From contig CBIFVZ010000055.1 of NCBI GenBank assembly GCA_966185765.1, positions 1 through 26,696 of the forward strand: a stretch of 26,696 nucleotides of DNA, read 5' to 3'. This DNA comes from CBIFVZ01 sp966185765. GTDB lineage: Bacteria > Pseudomonadota > Gammaproteobacteria > Enterobacterales > Enterobacteriaceae. The notes below the pieces were generated by a model. That model saw only the letters and a program-made list of their open reading frames with translations, was not told the DNA's origin and ran no database searches. Each line of letters opens with the position of its first letter. The stretch's first letter is position 1. The position numbers and the translations under genes are program-made. Of the stretch, positions 8,053 through 14,859 are shown piece by piece.

Positions 8053-8444
8053 GTGATTATGGTTTTTCGCCGGAACCCGTTTACGGCCCTGGCAGATAAA
8101 CACCAGCCTTATTAGCCTGTTGACAATGTGCGCAAATGAGTAGGTTGCGGTAGTGGGTAACAGGGATATGCGCTGTTTTTCATCTTATCAGGCCCAGCGT
8201 GTAGAGGCGCAGAATGTATTGCTTCGCCAGGTGTAAGCCGTATCGGTCACGTGCATTGCAGGATATAATCCTGATAATTAAATTTTACTGAAGTTATGTC
8301 TTGCATGAGAATAATCTCAATATCACCCCATATTTGTCAGCCTCTAAAGTATAAAACTCCTTAAAAACCGGGTTATTAGCGGTGTTTTAGTTATTTGTCT
8401 CGCGGATTGGAATATGCAAAGTTGTTTTTTATATAAATGAATGC
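8053..8444. other. Intergenic gap where mpgP/yedP is expected
   Basis: No credible open frame. In E. coli this interval between dgcQ and dsrA holds mpgP (yedP), of which I see no remnant. The stretch becomes AT-rich toward its right end and contains two small palindromes: CAGGAT/ATCCTG with a three-base centre at 8259-8273, and an RcsAB-like box at 8306-8319. No convincing terminator for dgcQ was found. Confidence 0.6.
8306..8319. promoter_or_regulatory. RcsAB-box-like palindrome
   Basis: TGAGAATAATCTCA has perfect five-base arms. On the opposite strand it reads TGAGATTATTCTCA, one base from the wza-type RcsAB box as I recall it (TAAGATTATTCTCA). The nearest known transcript downstream is dsrA, about 160 bases away, so its target is unclear. 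Binding is inferred. Confidence 0.45.
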
Positions 8445-8473
8445 TTGTTTTAAAAAAACATTGTCGATATGTT
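8445..8473 (+). promoter_or_regulatory. dsrA promoter
   Basis: TTGTTT (8445-8450) and TATGTT (8468-8473) are spaced by 17 bases and end six to seven bases before the deduced 5' end of DsrA. The position relative to the conserved sRNA sequence makes this more credible than a consensus match alone. Confidence 0.7.
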
Positions 8474-8479
8474 ATCGCC

Positions 8480-8568
8480 ACATCAGATTTTCCCTGGTGT
8501 TAACGAATTTTCACGTGTTTCTTGCCTCAGGCAGGTTTGCATCCCGGCGCAAGCGCCGGGATGTTTTT
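8480..8568 (+). ncRNA. dsrA: DsrA small regulatory RNA
   Basis: About 89 nt. The 5' part ACATCAG...CTGGTGTTAACGAATTTT matches E. coli DsrA, including the segment that pairs with the rpoS leader. Stem-loop 2 (CTTGCCT/AGGCAGG) keeps its pairing although the sequence differs from E. coli, and the terminator stem (CATCCCGGCG/CGCCGGGATG, loop CAAG, six Ts) also pairs with different bases. These are compensatory changes expected of a functional RNA. DsrA works with Hfq to raise RpoS translation and lower H-NS, which in turn relieves rcsA silencing. Its location between the dgcQ side and yodD, convergent with yodD, is the E. coli arrangement apart from the lost mpgP. The exact 5' end is inferred from the promoter. 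Confidence 0.93.
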
Positions 8569-8588
8569 TATCCTCGCATCAATCGGTT

Positions 8589-8822
8589 TCAGCGATTTAG
8601 TTCAGAGACGCTAAAATCGTGAATATCCAGCTCAAAGGCATCGGCAAGCGCATTCCAGCTGTCAAAACTTCTGCCAGCGATACTCACTTGTTCAGGATTA
8701 TCGACATGGGCCGGATAGTGAACCTCTTGTTGCGCAATATTGCTGATGGCAGCCAGTAAGGCATCAACATCAACGCTTACATCGCGGTGGACGGTTTCAC
8801 TGTACGCTTTGTCCGTTTTCAT
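8589..8822 (-). CDS. yodD: YodD stress-related small protein
   Basis: A 77-residue protein resembling E. coli YodD (75 residues): N-terminal MKTDKAYSETVHRDVSVDVDA and C-terminal ADAFELDIHDFSVSELNR are nearly identical, with a two-residue longer middle. In E. coli yodD is reported as stress-induced; the molecular function is unknown. AGGAGA lies about seven bases upstream of the ATG. It is convergent with dsrA and divergent from dsrB, as in E. coli. Confidence 0.95.
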   Translation of the reverse strand: MKTDKAYSETVHRDVSVDVDALLAAISNIAQQEVHYPAHVDNPEQVSIAGRSFDSWNALADAFELDIHDFSVSELNR

Positions 8823-8981
8823 AGCGGTTCTCCTGCGGATAAGTTTCTCTGTGAGTATAGACGTTGCAGGTCTGGCGGATTATTCAGCACTCGTGCGCTG
8901 GCAAGGTGATTCAGGTCATGCCATAACTTTAAAAAGTCGGCCGTTTGAGTACACTGGCAGAAGAACAGGAGAGATAACTTT

Positions 8982-9170
8982 ATGAATGTTAACGATCGGG
9001 TGACAGTGAAAACGGATGGTGGCCCACGCCGTCCTGGTGTAGTACTGGCGGTGGAGCCGTTCAATGAAGGGACCATGTACCTCGTTTCGCTGGAGGATTA
9101 CCCTTTAGGTATCTGGTTTTTTAATGAAATCGGCCATTCAGACGGTATTTTCGTCGAAAAATGCGAGTAA
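8982..9170 (+). CDS. dsrB: DsrB small conserved protein
   Basis: A 62-residue protein that matches E. coli DsrB almost throughout (VNDRVTVKTDGGPRRPGVVL near the start, then MYLVSLEDYPLGIWFFNE). It looks like a compact beta-barrel of an SH3-like kind; no function is established. AGGAGAG precedes the ATG at normal spacing. It sits between yodD and rcsA as in E. coli and runs convergent to rcsA. Some of its features (charged start, GxRxxVV core) recall YodC, another small protein in the window, but I would not claim homology. Confidence 0.95.
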   Translation: MNVNDRVTVKTDGGPRRPGVVLAVEPFNEGTMYLVSLEDYPLGIWFFNEIGHSDGIFVEKCE

Positions 9171-9179
9171 ATATTATTA

Positions 9180-9205
9180 GCGCGTTTCCTCAGCGGGAGG
9201 CGCGC
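9180..9205 (+). terminator. Possible hairpin ending dsrB
   Basis: GCGCG (9180-9184) pairs with CGCGC (9201-9205), and CCTC (9188-9191) pairs with GAGG (9197-9200), with three unpaired bases on the left arm. There is no adjacent T tract, so terminator function is uncertain. The rest of the dsrB-rcsA interval to 9347 shows no gene. Confidence 0.35.
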
Positions 9206-9347
9206 CGGTAGCATGCTTTTCTTCCTGTCAAAGTTACACACGCTTGCTGGCAGGTAGTTATGCCGGATGCTGACGGTGGTTACACGCCAGTGTCACCAGC
9301 CCTTGTTAACCAAAACGCGTTGAGCAATGGTTAAGCATGATGAATTT

Positions 9348-9971
9348 TCAGCGCATGTTCACAAAAATTCCGTTGGTAACGTTATCGGCAAGACGTACAA
9401 CATGGTAAATCACTTGTTTATTATGGGTTTTTATTTTTTTCTTAATATTTCCTTTATGAGACGATACCGTCTTGGCTTTGATATTCATCTGATCGGAAAT
9501 CTGAATGGTATTCTGACCCGACATCCACATTTTTAACATACTGGACTCTGTTCGACTGAGAGAAAGCGTGGGCAAATTATTACGTCCGGGTTGCTGCTCG
9601 GTCGGGGTTAAAAAATCACTCAGGATGTCATCCAGCGTTTCGGGTTTAAGTGATTTAGAACTAATTAACAGATTCTTACGCACCCGTAAATATTCATCAA
9701 AGTGAATATTCGCGATCGCCATAAAGACGATAAAAAGTGTGCTGGGGTGCTGATTAATAATCTGTTTAATATGCTGGCTACACTGTGCGTCATGAATAAA
9801 ACAGTCTTCATTAATAAACACTACATGGGGTAGTATTGCCGAACAAGCGTGTGCCAGTTCGCTGACGGTTTCTACAGTGGCAATATGCCGTTTTCTTATC
9901 CCCCTGCTAACCAGATAGCCCGTTAATCCAAGTCGGGTGTAGCTGCATAAGTCCATAATTATTGTTGACAT
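9348..9971 (-). CDS. rcsA: RcsA, auxiliary LuxR-type regulator of capsule synthesis
   Basis: Partner of the response regulator RcsB; the heterodimer binds RcsAB boxes to activate colanic-acid-type capsule genes and rcsA itself and to repress others. The 207-residue product aligns with E. coli RcsA from STIIMDLCSYTRLGLTGYL to NVTNGIFVNMR. It has an unorthodox N-terminal domain without a phosphorylation site and a C-terminal LuxR helix-turn-helix (LSRTESSMLKMW through KAKTVSSHKGNIKKKIKTH, about residues 137-190). RcsA is normally unstable (Lon) and silenced by H-NS; the AT-rich upstream sequence fits silencing. In E. coli the other neighbour is fliR; here flagellar genes are absent. Confidence 0.96.
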   Translation of the reverse strand: MSTIIMDLCSYTRLGLTGYLVSRGIRKRHIATVETVSELAHACSAILPHVVFINEDCFIHDAQCSQHIKQIINQHPSTLFIVFMAIANIHFDEYLRVRKNLLISSKSLKPETLDDILSDFLTPTEQQPGRNNLPTLSLSRTESSMLKMWMSGQNTIQISDQMNIKAKTVSSHKGNIKKKIKTHNKQVIYHVVRLADNVTNGIFVNMR

Positions 9972-10294
9972 AGCAAACCCTCACGAAAGACGTTATCGCT
10001 AACAGCGTATGGAATAGCGCGTAAACCTGGTGACCAGCAACCGAAAATGGCCAGGCATTCAACAAGGCCGGAAATAGAGGATGAAGGTCGCAAAATATGA
10101 CATCCAGAAGTTTGCCGTAATGGCGCTAAATATATCGGTGCTGAAACATTTCAGGCGGATACACTATCCCGTAAATAGGGTGATAATTTGCCAGGAAAGC
10201 TCTTAAAGTAAAGTAAATACTATGTTTTGTAAGAGAAGTGTAAGAAGGAAACACCCGCCAGCACGGTAGCATGCATCGAATTACTTTTTTAATT

Positions 10295-10308
10295 TAGGAT
10301 AATCCTCA
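10295..10308 (-). promoter_or_regulatory. Candidate RcsAB box for rcsA autoregulation
   Basis: Read toward rcsA the site is TGAGGATTATCCTA, matching the RcsAB consensus I recall at 10 of 14 positions and containing the palindrome AGGAT-ATCCT. It lies 324 bases before the rcsA start codon. E. coli rcsA is known to be autoactivated from a box well upstream of its promoter, so the distance is acceptable. Function is inferred. Confidence 0.45.
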
Positions 10309-10327
10309 GAATGGCAATATTAATGTC

Positions 10328-10672
10328 ATGGTTATAGGGCGTTGTTTATATTTGATATCACGCCTTAATAATACACTGGCGCAACGGTTAAATATTATTA
10401 GCTACCCCGCAGCGGACTTTGTTATGGGGGTGAGCTATGAAAGCCTGATTATGGTGTTTTATGCACAGGTGATTTCCTGGAGTGTTTGCGGCTGTTGTTC
10501 ACTGCCGGGCGGGCAACATGCACAGAACGACAGGGGCGCGCTGGTTGGTGATGATGGTATTGCCACGAGGCTACTTTCACTATGGCGCAAGCGGCCAAAT
10601 ATTGCGGTCTGGTGGGGGGGGCAGGCAGATAATTCTGACCCGACGCCACTGAAGTTGTTGATTACGACTTAA
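10328..10672 (+). CDS. Doubtful 114-codon open frame
   Basis: An open frame for 114 residues with no recognisable domain, no ribosome site before its ATG, and an unusual composition (Cys-Gly-Cys-Cys followed by Pro-Gly-Gly). It may be chance coding potential or the debris of a lost gene. It is listed only because it is the largest frame in a long intergenic region. Confidence 0.15.
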   Translation: MVIGRCLYLISRLNNTLAQRLNIISYPAADFVMGVSYESLIMVFYAQVISWSVCGCCSLPGGQHAQNDRGALVGDDGIATRLLSLWRKRPNIAVWWGGQADNSDPTPLKLLITT

Positions 10673-10749
10673 TTCTCTTTGCAAAATCCGCTAGATTGTT
10701 GGGAATAGGGTAGAGGAGCCGTTCCACTGCCGCCTGCCGGGATCACGCC

Positions 10750-11610
10750 ATGAGCGCCAGACAGACGATAATCGACCACTTTTCGCAGCTGACGCCGGAG
10801 CTTCAGCGTGCTGCGGCGTTCACGCTTGAGCATGCTAATGAAGTGGTGGTGATGTCGATGCGCAGTTTCTCCACGCTTGCCAGCGTAAAACCTGCCACGC
10901 TACTGCGTCTGGCCCAGCGCCTGGGTTATTCCGGCTGGGTTGACCTGAAAAATGATTTCATCGACGAGCTGGGACTGAACGCGGAAGGTTACGCCGCGAA
11001 GGCAGAGAAGCTGGTGCGTGATAAAAGCCCCACATTGAGCGAGCAGATGTTGGCCGCGCAGGCTGAAAACCTGGCACGCAGCCACCAGGATAATGCTGCA
11101 ACACTGGAGCAGGCGGTGGAGGTGATGGAGAGCGCTGCGCACGTCTATGTGTGCGGCTTTCGCGCCAGTTTTCCGATTGCGTGGTCGTTGTATTATGTCT
11201 GGCGGCTGTTTAAACATCGCGTTTCGCTGATTGACGGGTTTGCCGGAAATGATGAGATGTTCACCCGTGATTTTAGCGCGCAGGATGTGCTGGTAATTGT
11301 GGGTTTTGCTCCATACTCCCGCGAAACGCTACAGGTGCTGAGTGCTGCTCGTCGTGCCGGGATGCGCATTGTGGCACTGAGTGATTCCCCGCTGGCACCG
11401 CTGGCGCAGGAAGCCGACGTGACATTATTCTTCGCAACCGACAGTCCATCTTTCTTCCCTTCTGTGGTTTCCGGTATTGGACTTTCTGAGCGTTTGCTGG
11501 CGCTACTGGTCGCGCGACACGGTCCGCAAGCCGTGGCACGTATCGAAGGTGCAGAGCGTTACCTGATACAGTCCGGCGTGTACGTCATGCCTGGCAAGAA
11601 GCCGCTGTGA
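10750..11610 (+). CDS. RpiR/MurR-family transcriptional regulator
   Basis: A 286-residue regulator. Residues 1-80 form the RpiR-type helix-turn-helix (MRSFSTLASVKPATLLRLAQRLGYSG is the typical recognition region), and about 125-265 form a SIS sugar-isomerase-like ligand domain (VYVCGFRAS, DVLVIVGFAPYSRET, RIVALSD). Such proteins usually sense a phosphosugar or other small metabolite and control an adjacent catabolic operon. It has its own terminator and is followed on the same strand by aminotransferase, AhpD-like and C45 genes with a palindrome in between, so local control of that operon is likely. The ribosome site is weak (GGGA). The ligand is unknown. Confidence 0.9.
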   Translation: MSARQTIIDHFSQLTPELQRAAAFTLEHANEVVVMSMRSFSTLASVKPATLLRLAQRLGYSGWVDLKNDFIDELGLNAEGYAAKAEKLVRDKSPTLSEQMLAAQAENLARSHQDNAATLEQAVEVMESAAHVYVCGFRASFPIAWSLYYVWRLFKHRVSLIDGFAGNDEMFTRDFSAQDVLVIVGFAPYSRETLQVLSAARRAGMRIVALSDSPLAPLAQEADVTLFFATDSPSFFPSVVSGIGLSERLLALLVARHGPQAVARIEGAERYLIQSGVYVMPGKKPL

Positions 11611-11626
11611 GCCAGCGGTTTTTTTT
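11602..11626 (+). terminator. Intrinsic terminator overlapping the regulator's stop codon
   Basis: CCGCTG (11602-11607) pairs with CAGCGG (11613-11618) and is followed by eight Ts. The TGA stop is inside the five-base loop, so a ribosome finishing translation would cover the hairpin. Confidence 0.8.
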
Positions 11627-11635
11627 ATGCATCAA

Positions 11636-11651
11636 TGATTCAAATGAATCA
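11636..11651. promoter_or_regulatory. Candidate operator for the aminotransferase operon
   Basis: TGATTCAAATGAATCA has two perfect seven-base arms around AA. It lies between the regulator's terminator and the operon, about 75 bases before the aminotransferase ATG, overlapping where a promoter is expected (a TTGACT and a TATATT lie just downstream). It is the obvious site for the adjacent RpiR-type protein. Binding is inferred. Confidence 0.5.
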
Positions 11652-11725
11652 AAAATATATTGACTGGATGCGTATGGATCAATCACGATGCGCCTGAGCA
11701 TATCGCTTCTTTCAGGAACATCACT

Positions 11726-13069
11726 ATGAGCCACATTATTCATCGCAGTCTGCGTGCTACTCCACCTGTTGCTGTTTCAGCCCAGGGCGTCTGGATAACC
11801 GATGTCAGCGGTAAACGCTATCTTGACGCCAGCGGCGGTGCGGCAGTCTCCTGCCTGGGTCATGGGCACCCGGATGTCCTGGCGGCCATCCACCGTCAGG
11901 TGGATACCCTCGCTTACGCGCACACGGGCTTCTTCACCAGTGAAACCGCAGAGCGGCTGGCCGAGACGCTGGCGGCAAGCGCGCCGGGTGAGCTTAACTA
12001 CAGCTATTTTGTTTCGGGTGGCTCAGAAGCCGTAGAGACGGCACTTAAGCTGGCGCGTCAGTATTTTGTTGAAATTGGCGAGCCGCAGCGCACCACATTT
12101 ATTGCCCGCAGCCAGAGTTATCACGGCAATACGCTCGGCGCGCTGGCGGTAGGTGGCAATGAGTGGCGTCGCCGTCAGTTTGCACCGCTGCTGATGGATG
12201 TGGTGAGAGTCTCTGAATGTAACGAGTACCGCGGGCGTCGTGGTGATGAAAGTCAGCAGGATTATACCCAGCGACTGTTGCAGGAGCTGGAGCAGGCCAT
12301 TGTGGCGGCAGGGCCAGAAACCATCATCGGTTTTGTGGCTGAAACGGTGGTCGGTGCCACCAGCGGGGCGACGCCGCCAACGCCGGGTTACCTGAAAGGC
12401 GTGCGCGAGATTTGCGATAAGTACGGCATCCTTTACATCGCTGACGAGGTGATGTGTGGCATGGGTCGAACCGGTACGCTGTATGCGTTTGAACAGGATG
12501 GCGTGGTGCCGGATATCGTTACCATCGCCAAAGGGCTGGGGGGCGGTTATCAGCCGGTGGGCGCGGTGCTGACAAGTGAAAAAGTGCTGGCACCGCTGCG
12601 CGATGGCAGCGGTCTGTTTCAGCACGGGCATACGTATATTTGCCACCCGACGGCCGCGGCGGCGGCGCTGGCGGTACAGCAGGTGATCGTCCGTGACAAT
12701 TTATTGGCACAGGTGCGCGAGCGCGGTGATTACCTGCGCACCATGCTTAATGAAACGCTGGGTGGACTGGAGTTTGTGGGGAATATCCGTGGACGTGGGC
12801 TGTTTATGGGCGTTGAACTGGTGTGTGACAGGTCCAGTAAGCAGCCGTTTGACCCGGCGCTAAAGCTTAATGCGGCGATTAAGCGTGGCTGTCTGGCGCG
12901 TGGCTTGATGGTCTACCCAATGGGCGGCACCATTGACGGGCAGCATGGCGACCACGTACTACTCGCACCGCCCTTTATTATTACCCCAGAACAGATTGAT
13001 ATCGTCGCACAAACGCTACGTGATGTGGTGCGTGAAGAGACGGAAAAAGCTGCCGGAGGCCGCAAATGA
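11726..13069 (+). CDS. Class III PLP-dependent aminotransferase
   Basis: A 447-residue fold-type I, class III aminotransferase. Visible features are the phosphate-binding SGGSEAVETALKLARQY, the YHGNTLGAL motif, Asp240 in IADEVMCGMGRTG that pairs with the PLP ring nitrogen, and Lys269 in TIAKGLGGGYQPVGA that forms the Schiff base. The family acts on omega-amino acids, amines or similar donors, usually with pyruvate or 2-oxoglutarate; the donor here cannot be read from sequence. The ATG chosen (MSHIIHRS) has AGGAA eight bases upstream; an upstream in-frame start lacks one. Its end overlaps the next gene by ATGA, so this is the first gene of a coupled three-gene operon under the RpiR-type regulator. 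Confidence 0.92.
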   Translation: MSHIIHRSLRATPPVAVSAQGVWITDVSGKRYLDASGGAAVSCLGHGHPDVLAAIHRQVDTLAYAHTGFFTSETAERLAETLAASAPGELNYSYFVSGGSEAVETALKLARQYFVEIGEPQRTTFIARSQSYHGNTLGALAVGGNEWRRRQFAPLLMDVVRVSECNEYRGRRGDESQQDYTQRLLQELEQAIVAAGPETIIGFVAETVVGATSGATPPTPGYLKGVREICDKYGILYIADEVMCGMGRTGTLYAFEQDGVVPDIVTIAKGLGGGYQPVGAVLTSEKVLAPLRDGSGLFQHGHTYICHPTAAAAALAVQQVIVRDNLLAQVRERGDYLRTMLNETLGGLEFVGNIRGRGLFMGVELVCDRSSKQPFDPALKLNAAIKRGCLARGLMVYPMGGTIDGQHGDHVLLAPPFIITPEQIDIVAQTLRDVVREETEKAAGGRK

Positions 13070-13629
13070 ACAACCGAATGCCCGCCCTGGCAGAACACGA
13101 ATGGAACGACGCCCAGCGCGAACTGGCGCAGGAAATCATCAACGGCCCGCGCGGTGCGCTACTCCCGCCGTTTGAGCCGTTACTGCGAAGCCCGGAGCTG
13201 ATGGCGCACGCCCAGCGTTTAGGGGAGTATCTGCGCTATCGCAGTGCCATCGGTACGCGCTTGTCGGAACTGGCTATTCTCGTTACGGCGCGTCACTGGG
13301 GGCAACCGGTCGAGTGGGCGATTCATGCGCCCATTGCCGCTCAGCAGGGCATTGCCCAGTCAGCGATTGATGATATCAACCACGACCGGGAGCCAACGGA
13401 TTTACAGGACGATGAGCGACTGGTCTGGCGTTTTTGTCGCGAATTACACCAGACTCGTCGCGTGAGCGATGAAACATGGCAACAGGCCGTGGCCGCGTTC
13501 GATGAAAAAGGTGTCATGGACTTAGTCGGCCTAAACGGCTATTACGCTTTTCTGTCAATGGTGATGAACGCCGCACAAACGCCTGCGCCACCCAGCCCGG
13601 CACGCTTGTTACCTGAGGATGCTTTATAA
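13066..13629 (+). CDS. AhpD/carboxymuconolactone-decarboxylase-like protein
   Basis: A 187-residue all-helical protein with the CMD core RLSELAILVTARHWGQPVEWAIHAPIA (residues about 65-90), where Glu, Trp and His of the family's E-x-W-x-H arrangement are present. The redox CxxC motif of true AhpD peroxidase partners is absent, and there are no cysteines in this core, so disulfide chemistry is unlikely. Related single-domain proteins are common in catabolic clusters but mostly uncharacterised. GGAGG precedes the ATG, and start and stop overlap with both neighbours (ATGA, TAATG), so it should be made in fixed ratio with the aminotransferase and the C45 hydrolase. Decarboxylase activity is only a family name. 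Confidence 0.85.
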   Translation: MNNRMPALAEHEWNDAQRELAQEIINGPRGALLPPFEPLLRSPELMAHAQRLGEYLRYRSAIGTRLSELAILVTARHWGQPVEWAIHAPIAAQQGIAQSAIDDINHDREPTDLQDDERLVWRFCRELHQTRRVSDETWQQAVAAFDEKGVMDLVGLNGYYAFLSMVMNAAQTPAPPSPARLLPEDAL

Positions 13630-14666
13630 TGCGCACGCTAAAAATTGCGGGTAACCCGTTTGAGGTGGGCAGGCAGCTTGGTGAGTTTGGCCGCTTTGCG
13701 TATCACGAAAAAGTGCGTAAAACCGCGCTTTGGCAGCGGATTCAGGCGCTGTCGAACTCAACACAGGCAAAGCAGTTATGCGTTGCCACACAGGTGCACC
13801 AGCCTGATATCTGGATGGAATTAAATGGGCTGGCTCAGGGGCTTGATGCGCCGCTGGGCGAAGTGTTTGCCTGGAACTGCCGTGGGGATCTTGTTGAATC
13901 TACCTCTGACGGCTGTACCACTGTTTATGGCCATGATGCCGATGGTGCCAGGATTATTGCTCATAACGAAGATGGCTTCCCACAGCTTTATGATGACTGT
14001 GCGCTGGTGGAGGTCACGCAGCAGGAGGCACTGGCTTTTACCAGCTTTGCCTATCCCGGCTCGCTGTGCGGGCATACGTTTGCCGTCAATGCAGCGGGTA
14101 TTGTCAATACCGTGAACAACATTCGCGCCAGCCAGCGTCCGCTCGGATTGCCACGTCAGGTGCTGGCACGTGCGGCACTTAATGCCAGTACCCTGGATGA
14201 CGCGCTGACCATACTGACGCAAAGCGAGCGTGCCGGGTCATTTCACCATACGCTGGCGCAGGTTGGGCTGGGGGCGATTTACAGCGTTGAAGCGACGGGG
14301 GCGCATGAACCGCAGGTAAGGGTGATTCATCATACAGGTGGGCATGCCAATCATCTGATTTATGCTGATACCGTGGCGCAAAAAATTACGACCAGTTCCA
14401 GGGCGCGACAACAGCGTGTGGACGAGTGGCTTAAAGCGCGCGGGACTGCAACGCTGAGCGTCGGCGAGGCGCTGGCGATACTCAGCGATACTCAGAACGC
14501 TGTGCTGCCGATTTACCGCCAGTCGCCCAACGATCCGGATGATGAAAATACGCTCGCGACAATGGTGTACCGACTGAGTGCTGATGAGGTGAGCTGGAGT
14601 CTGTGGCGGCGTGACAGACAAACGCCTGTGCTACAGGGGACAACGCGTGTATCAGTAGCGGTATGA
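13629..14666 (+). CDS. C45-family autoproteolytic acyltransferase/hydrolase
   Basis: A 345-residue N-terminal-nucleophile hydrolase related to fungal acyl-CoA:6-aminopenicillanate acyltransferase (peptidase family C45). The maturation site is visible as SDGCTTVYG: cleavage between Gly95 and Cys96 would free Cys96 as the nucleophile, leaving an alpha chain of about 10 kDa and a beta chain of about 27 kDa. The downstream AHNEDGF (residues 111-117) is the usual Ntn active-site strand, and SFAYPGSLCGHTFAVNAAGI continues the core. No signal peptide is seen, so it is probably cytoplasmic. Bacterial members hydrolyse or transfer acyl groups on amines, but the natural substrate is generally unknown. 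As last gene of the operon it may release the amine that the aminotransferase uses. Confidence 0.88.
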   Translation: MRTLKIAGNPFEVGRQLGEFGRFAYHEKVRKTALWQRIQALSNSTQAKQLCVATQVHQPDIWMELNGLAQGLDAPLGEVFAWNCRGDLVESTSDGCTTVYGHDADGARIIAHNEDGFPQLYDDCALVEVTQQEALAFTSFAYPGSLCGHTFAVNAAGIVNTVNNIRASQRPLGLPRQVLARAALNASTLDDALTILTQSERAGSFHHTLAQVGLGAIYSVEATGAHEPQVRVIHHTGGHANHLIYADTVAQKITTSSRARQQRVDEWLKARGTATLSVGEALAILSDTQNAVLPIYRQSPNDPDDENTLATMVYRLSADEVSWSLWRRDRQTPVLQGTTRVSVAV

Positions 14667-14815
14667 TCCTTTCTGGCGACTCAGCCAGTAAAAAGTCGGT
14701 CGATTGTTGTGGTGATAGAATGTCCTGATAATTTAGTGGCAGATTTAGCCTGTTCCCCGCACAAGCAGGGATAAACCCTATCTCAACAACGCACAGTGGC
14801 AGGCACAGAAATAAC

Positions 14816-14844
14816 AACGGGCGCACTTTACGGTGCACCCCGTT
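14816..14844 (-). terminator. Terminator of yedE-yedF
   Basis: On the reverse strand AACGGG and CCCGTT pair, with an inner stem TGCAC/GTGCG (one G-T pair, one bulged G) around a six-base loop, followed by GTTATTTCT. It starts 16 bases beyond the yedF stop. A modest T tract lowers certainty; it may also serve the C45 gene from the other side. Confidence 0.55.
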
Positions 14845-14859
14845 TTCAGGCCCGGACTC

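Larger units (their letters stand above)
9972..10749. other. Long intergenic region between divergent rcsA and rpiR-type gene
   Basis: This 778-base stretch replaces the fliE-fliR side of the E. coli map. It contains a 14-base palindrome CTGAAACATTTCAG at 10141-10154, AT-rich sequence up to 10350, an RcsAB-like box at 10295-10308, and only one doubtful open frame (10328-10672). No remnant of a flagellar gene could be recognised in any frame. Confidence 0.6.

Noticed and set aside
8437..8622. A 61-codon frame over dsrA
   Set aside because: The sequence is explained by the DsrA RNA and its promoter, with paired stems and a terminator, and the frame lacks a ribosome site.
10328..10672. A fliR remnant in the rcsA-side gap
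   Set aside because: The translated frame shows none of the hydrophobic segments or motifs of FliR, and other frames show none either, so it was not called a pseudogene.
12023..12646. A 207-codon reverse-strand frame opposite the aminotransferase
   Set aside because: Its His/Arg-rich product is typical of antisense shadows of GC-rich genes, and the forward frame carries all PLP motifs.
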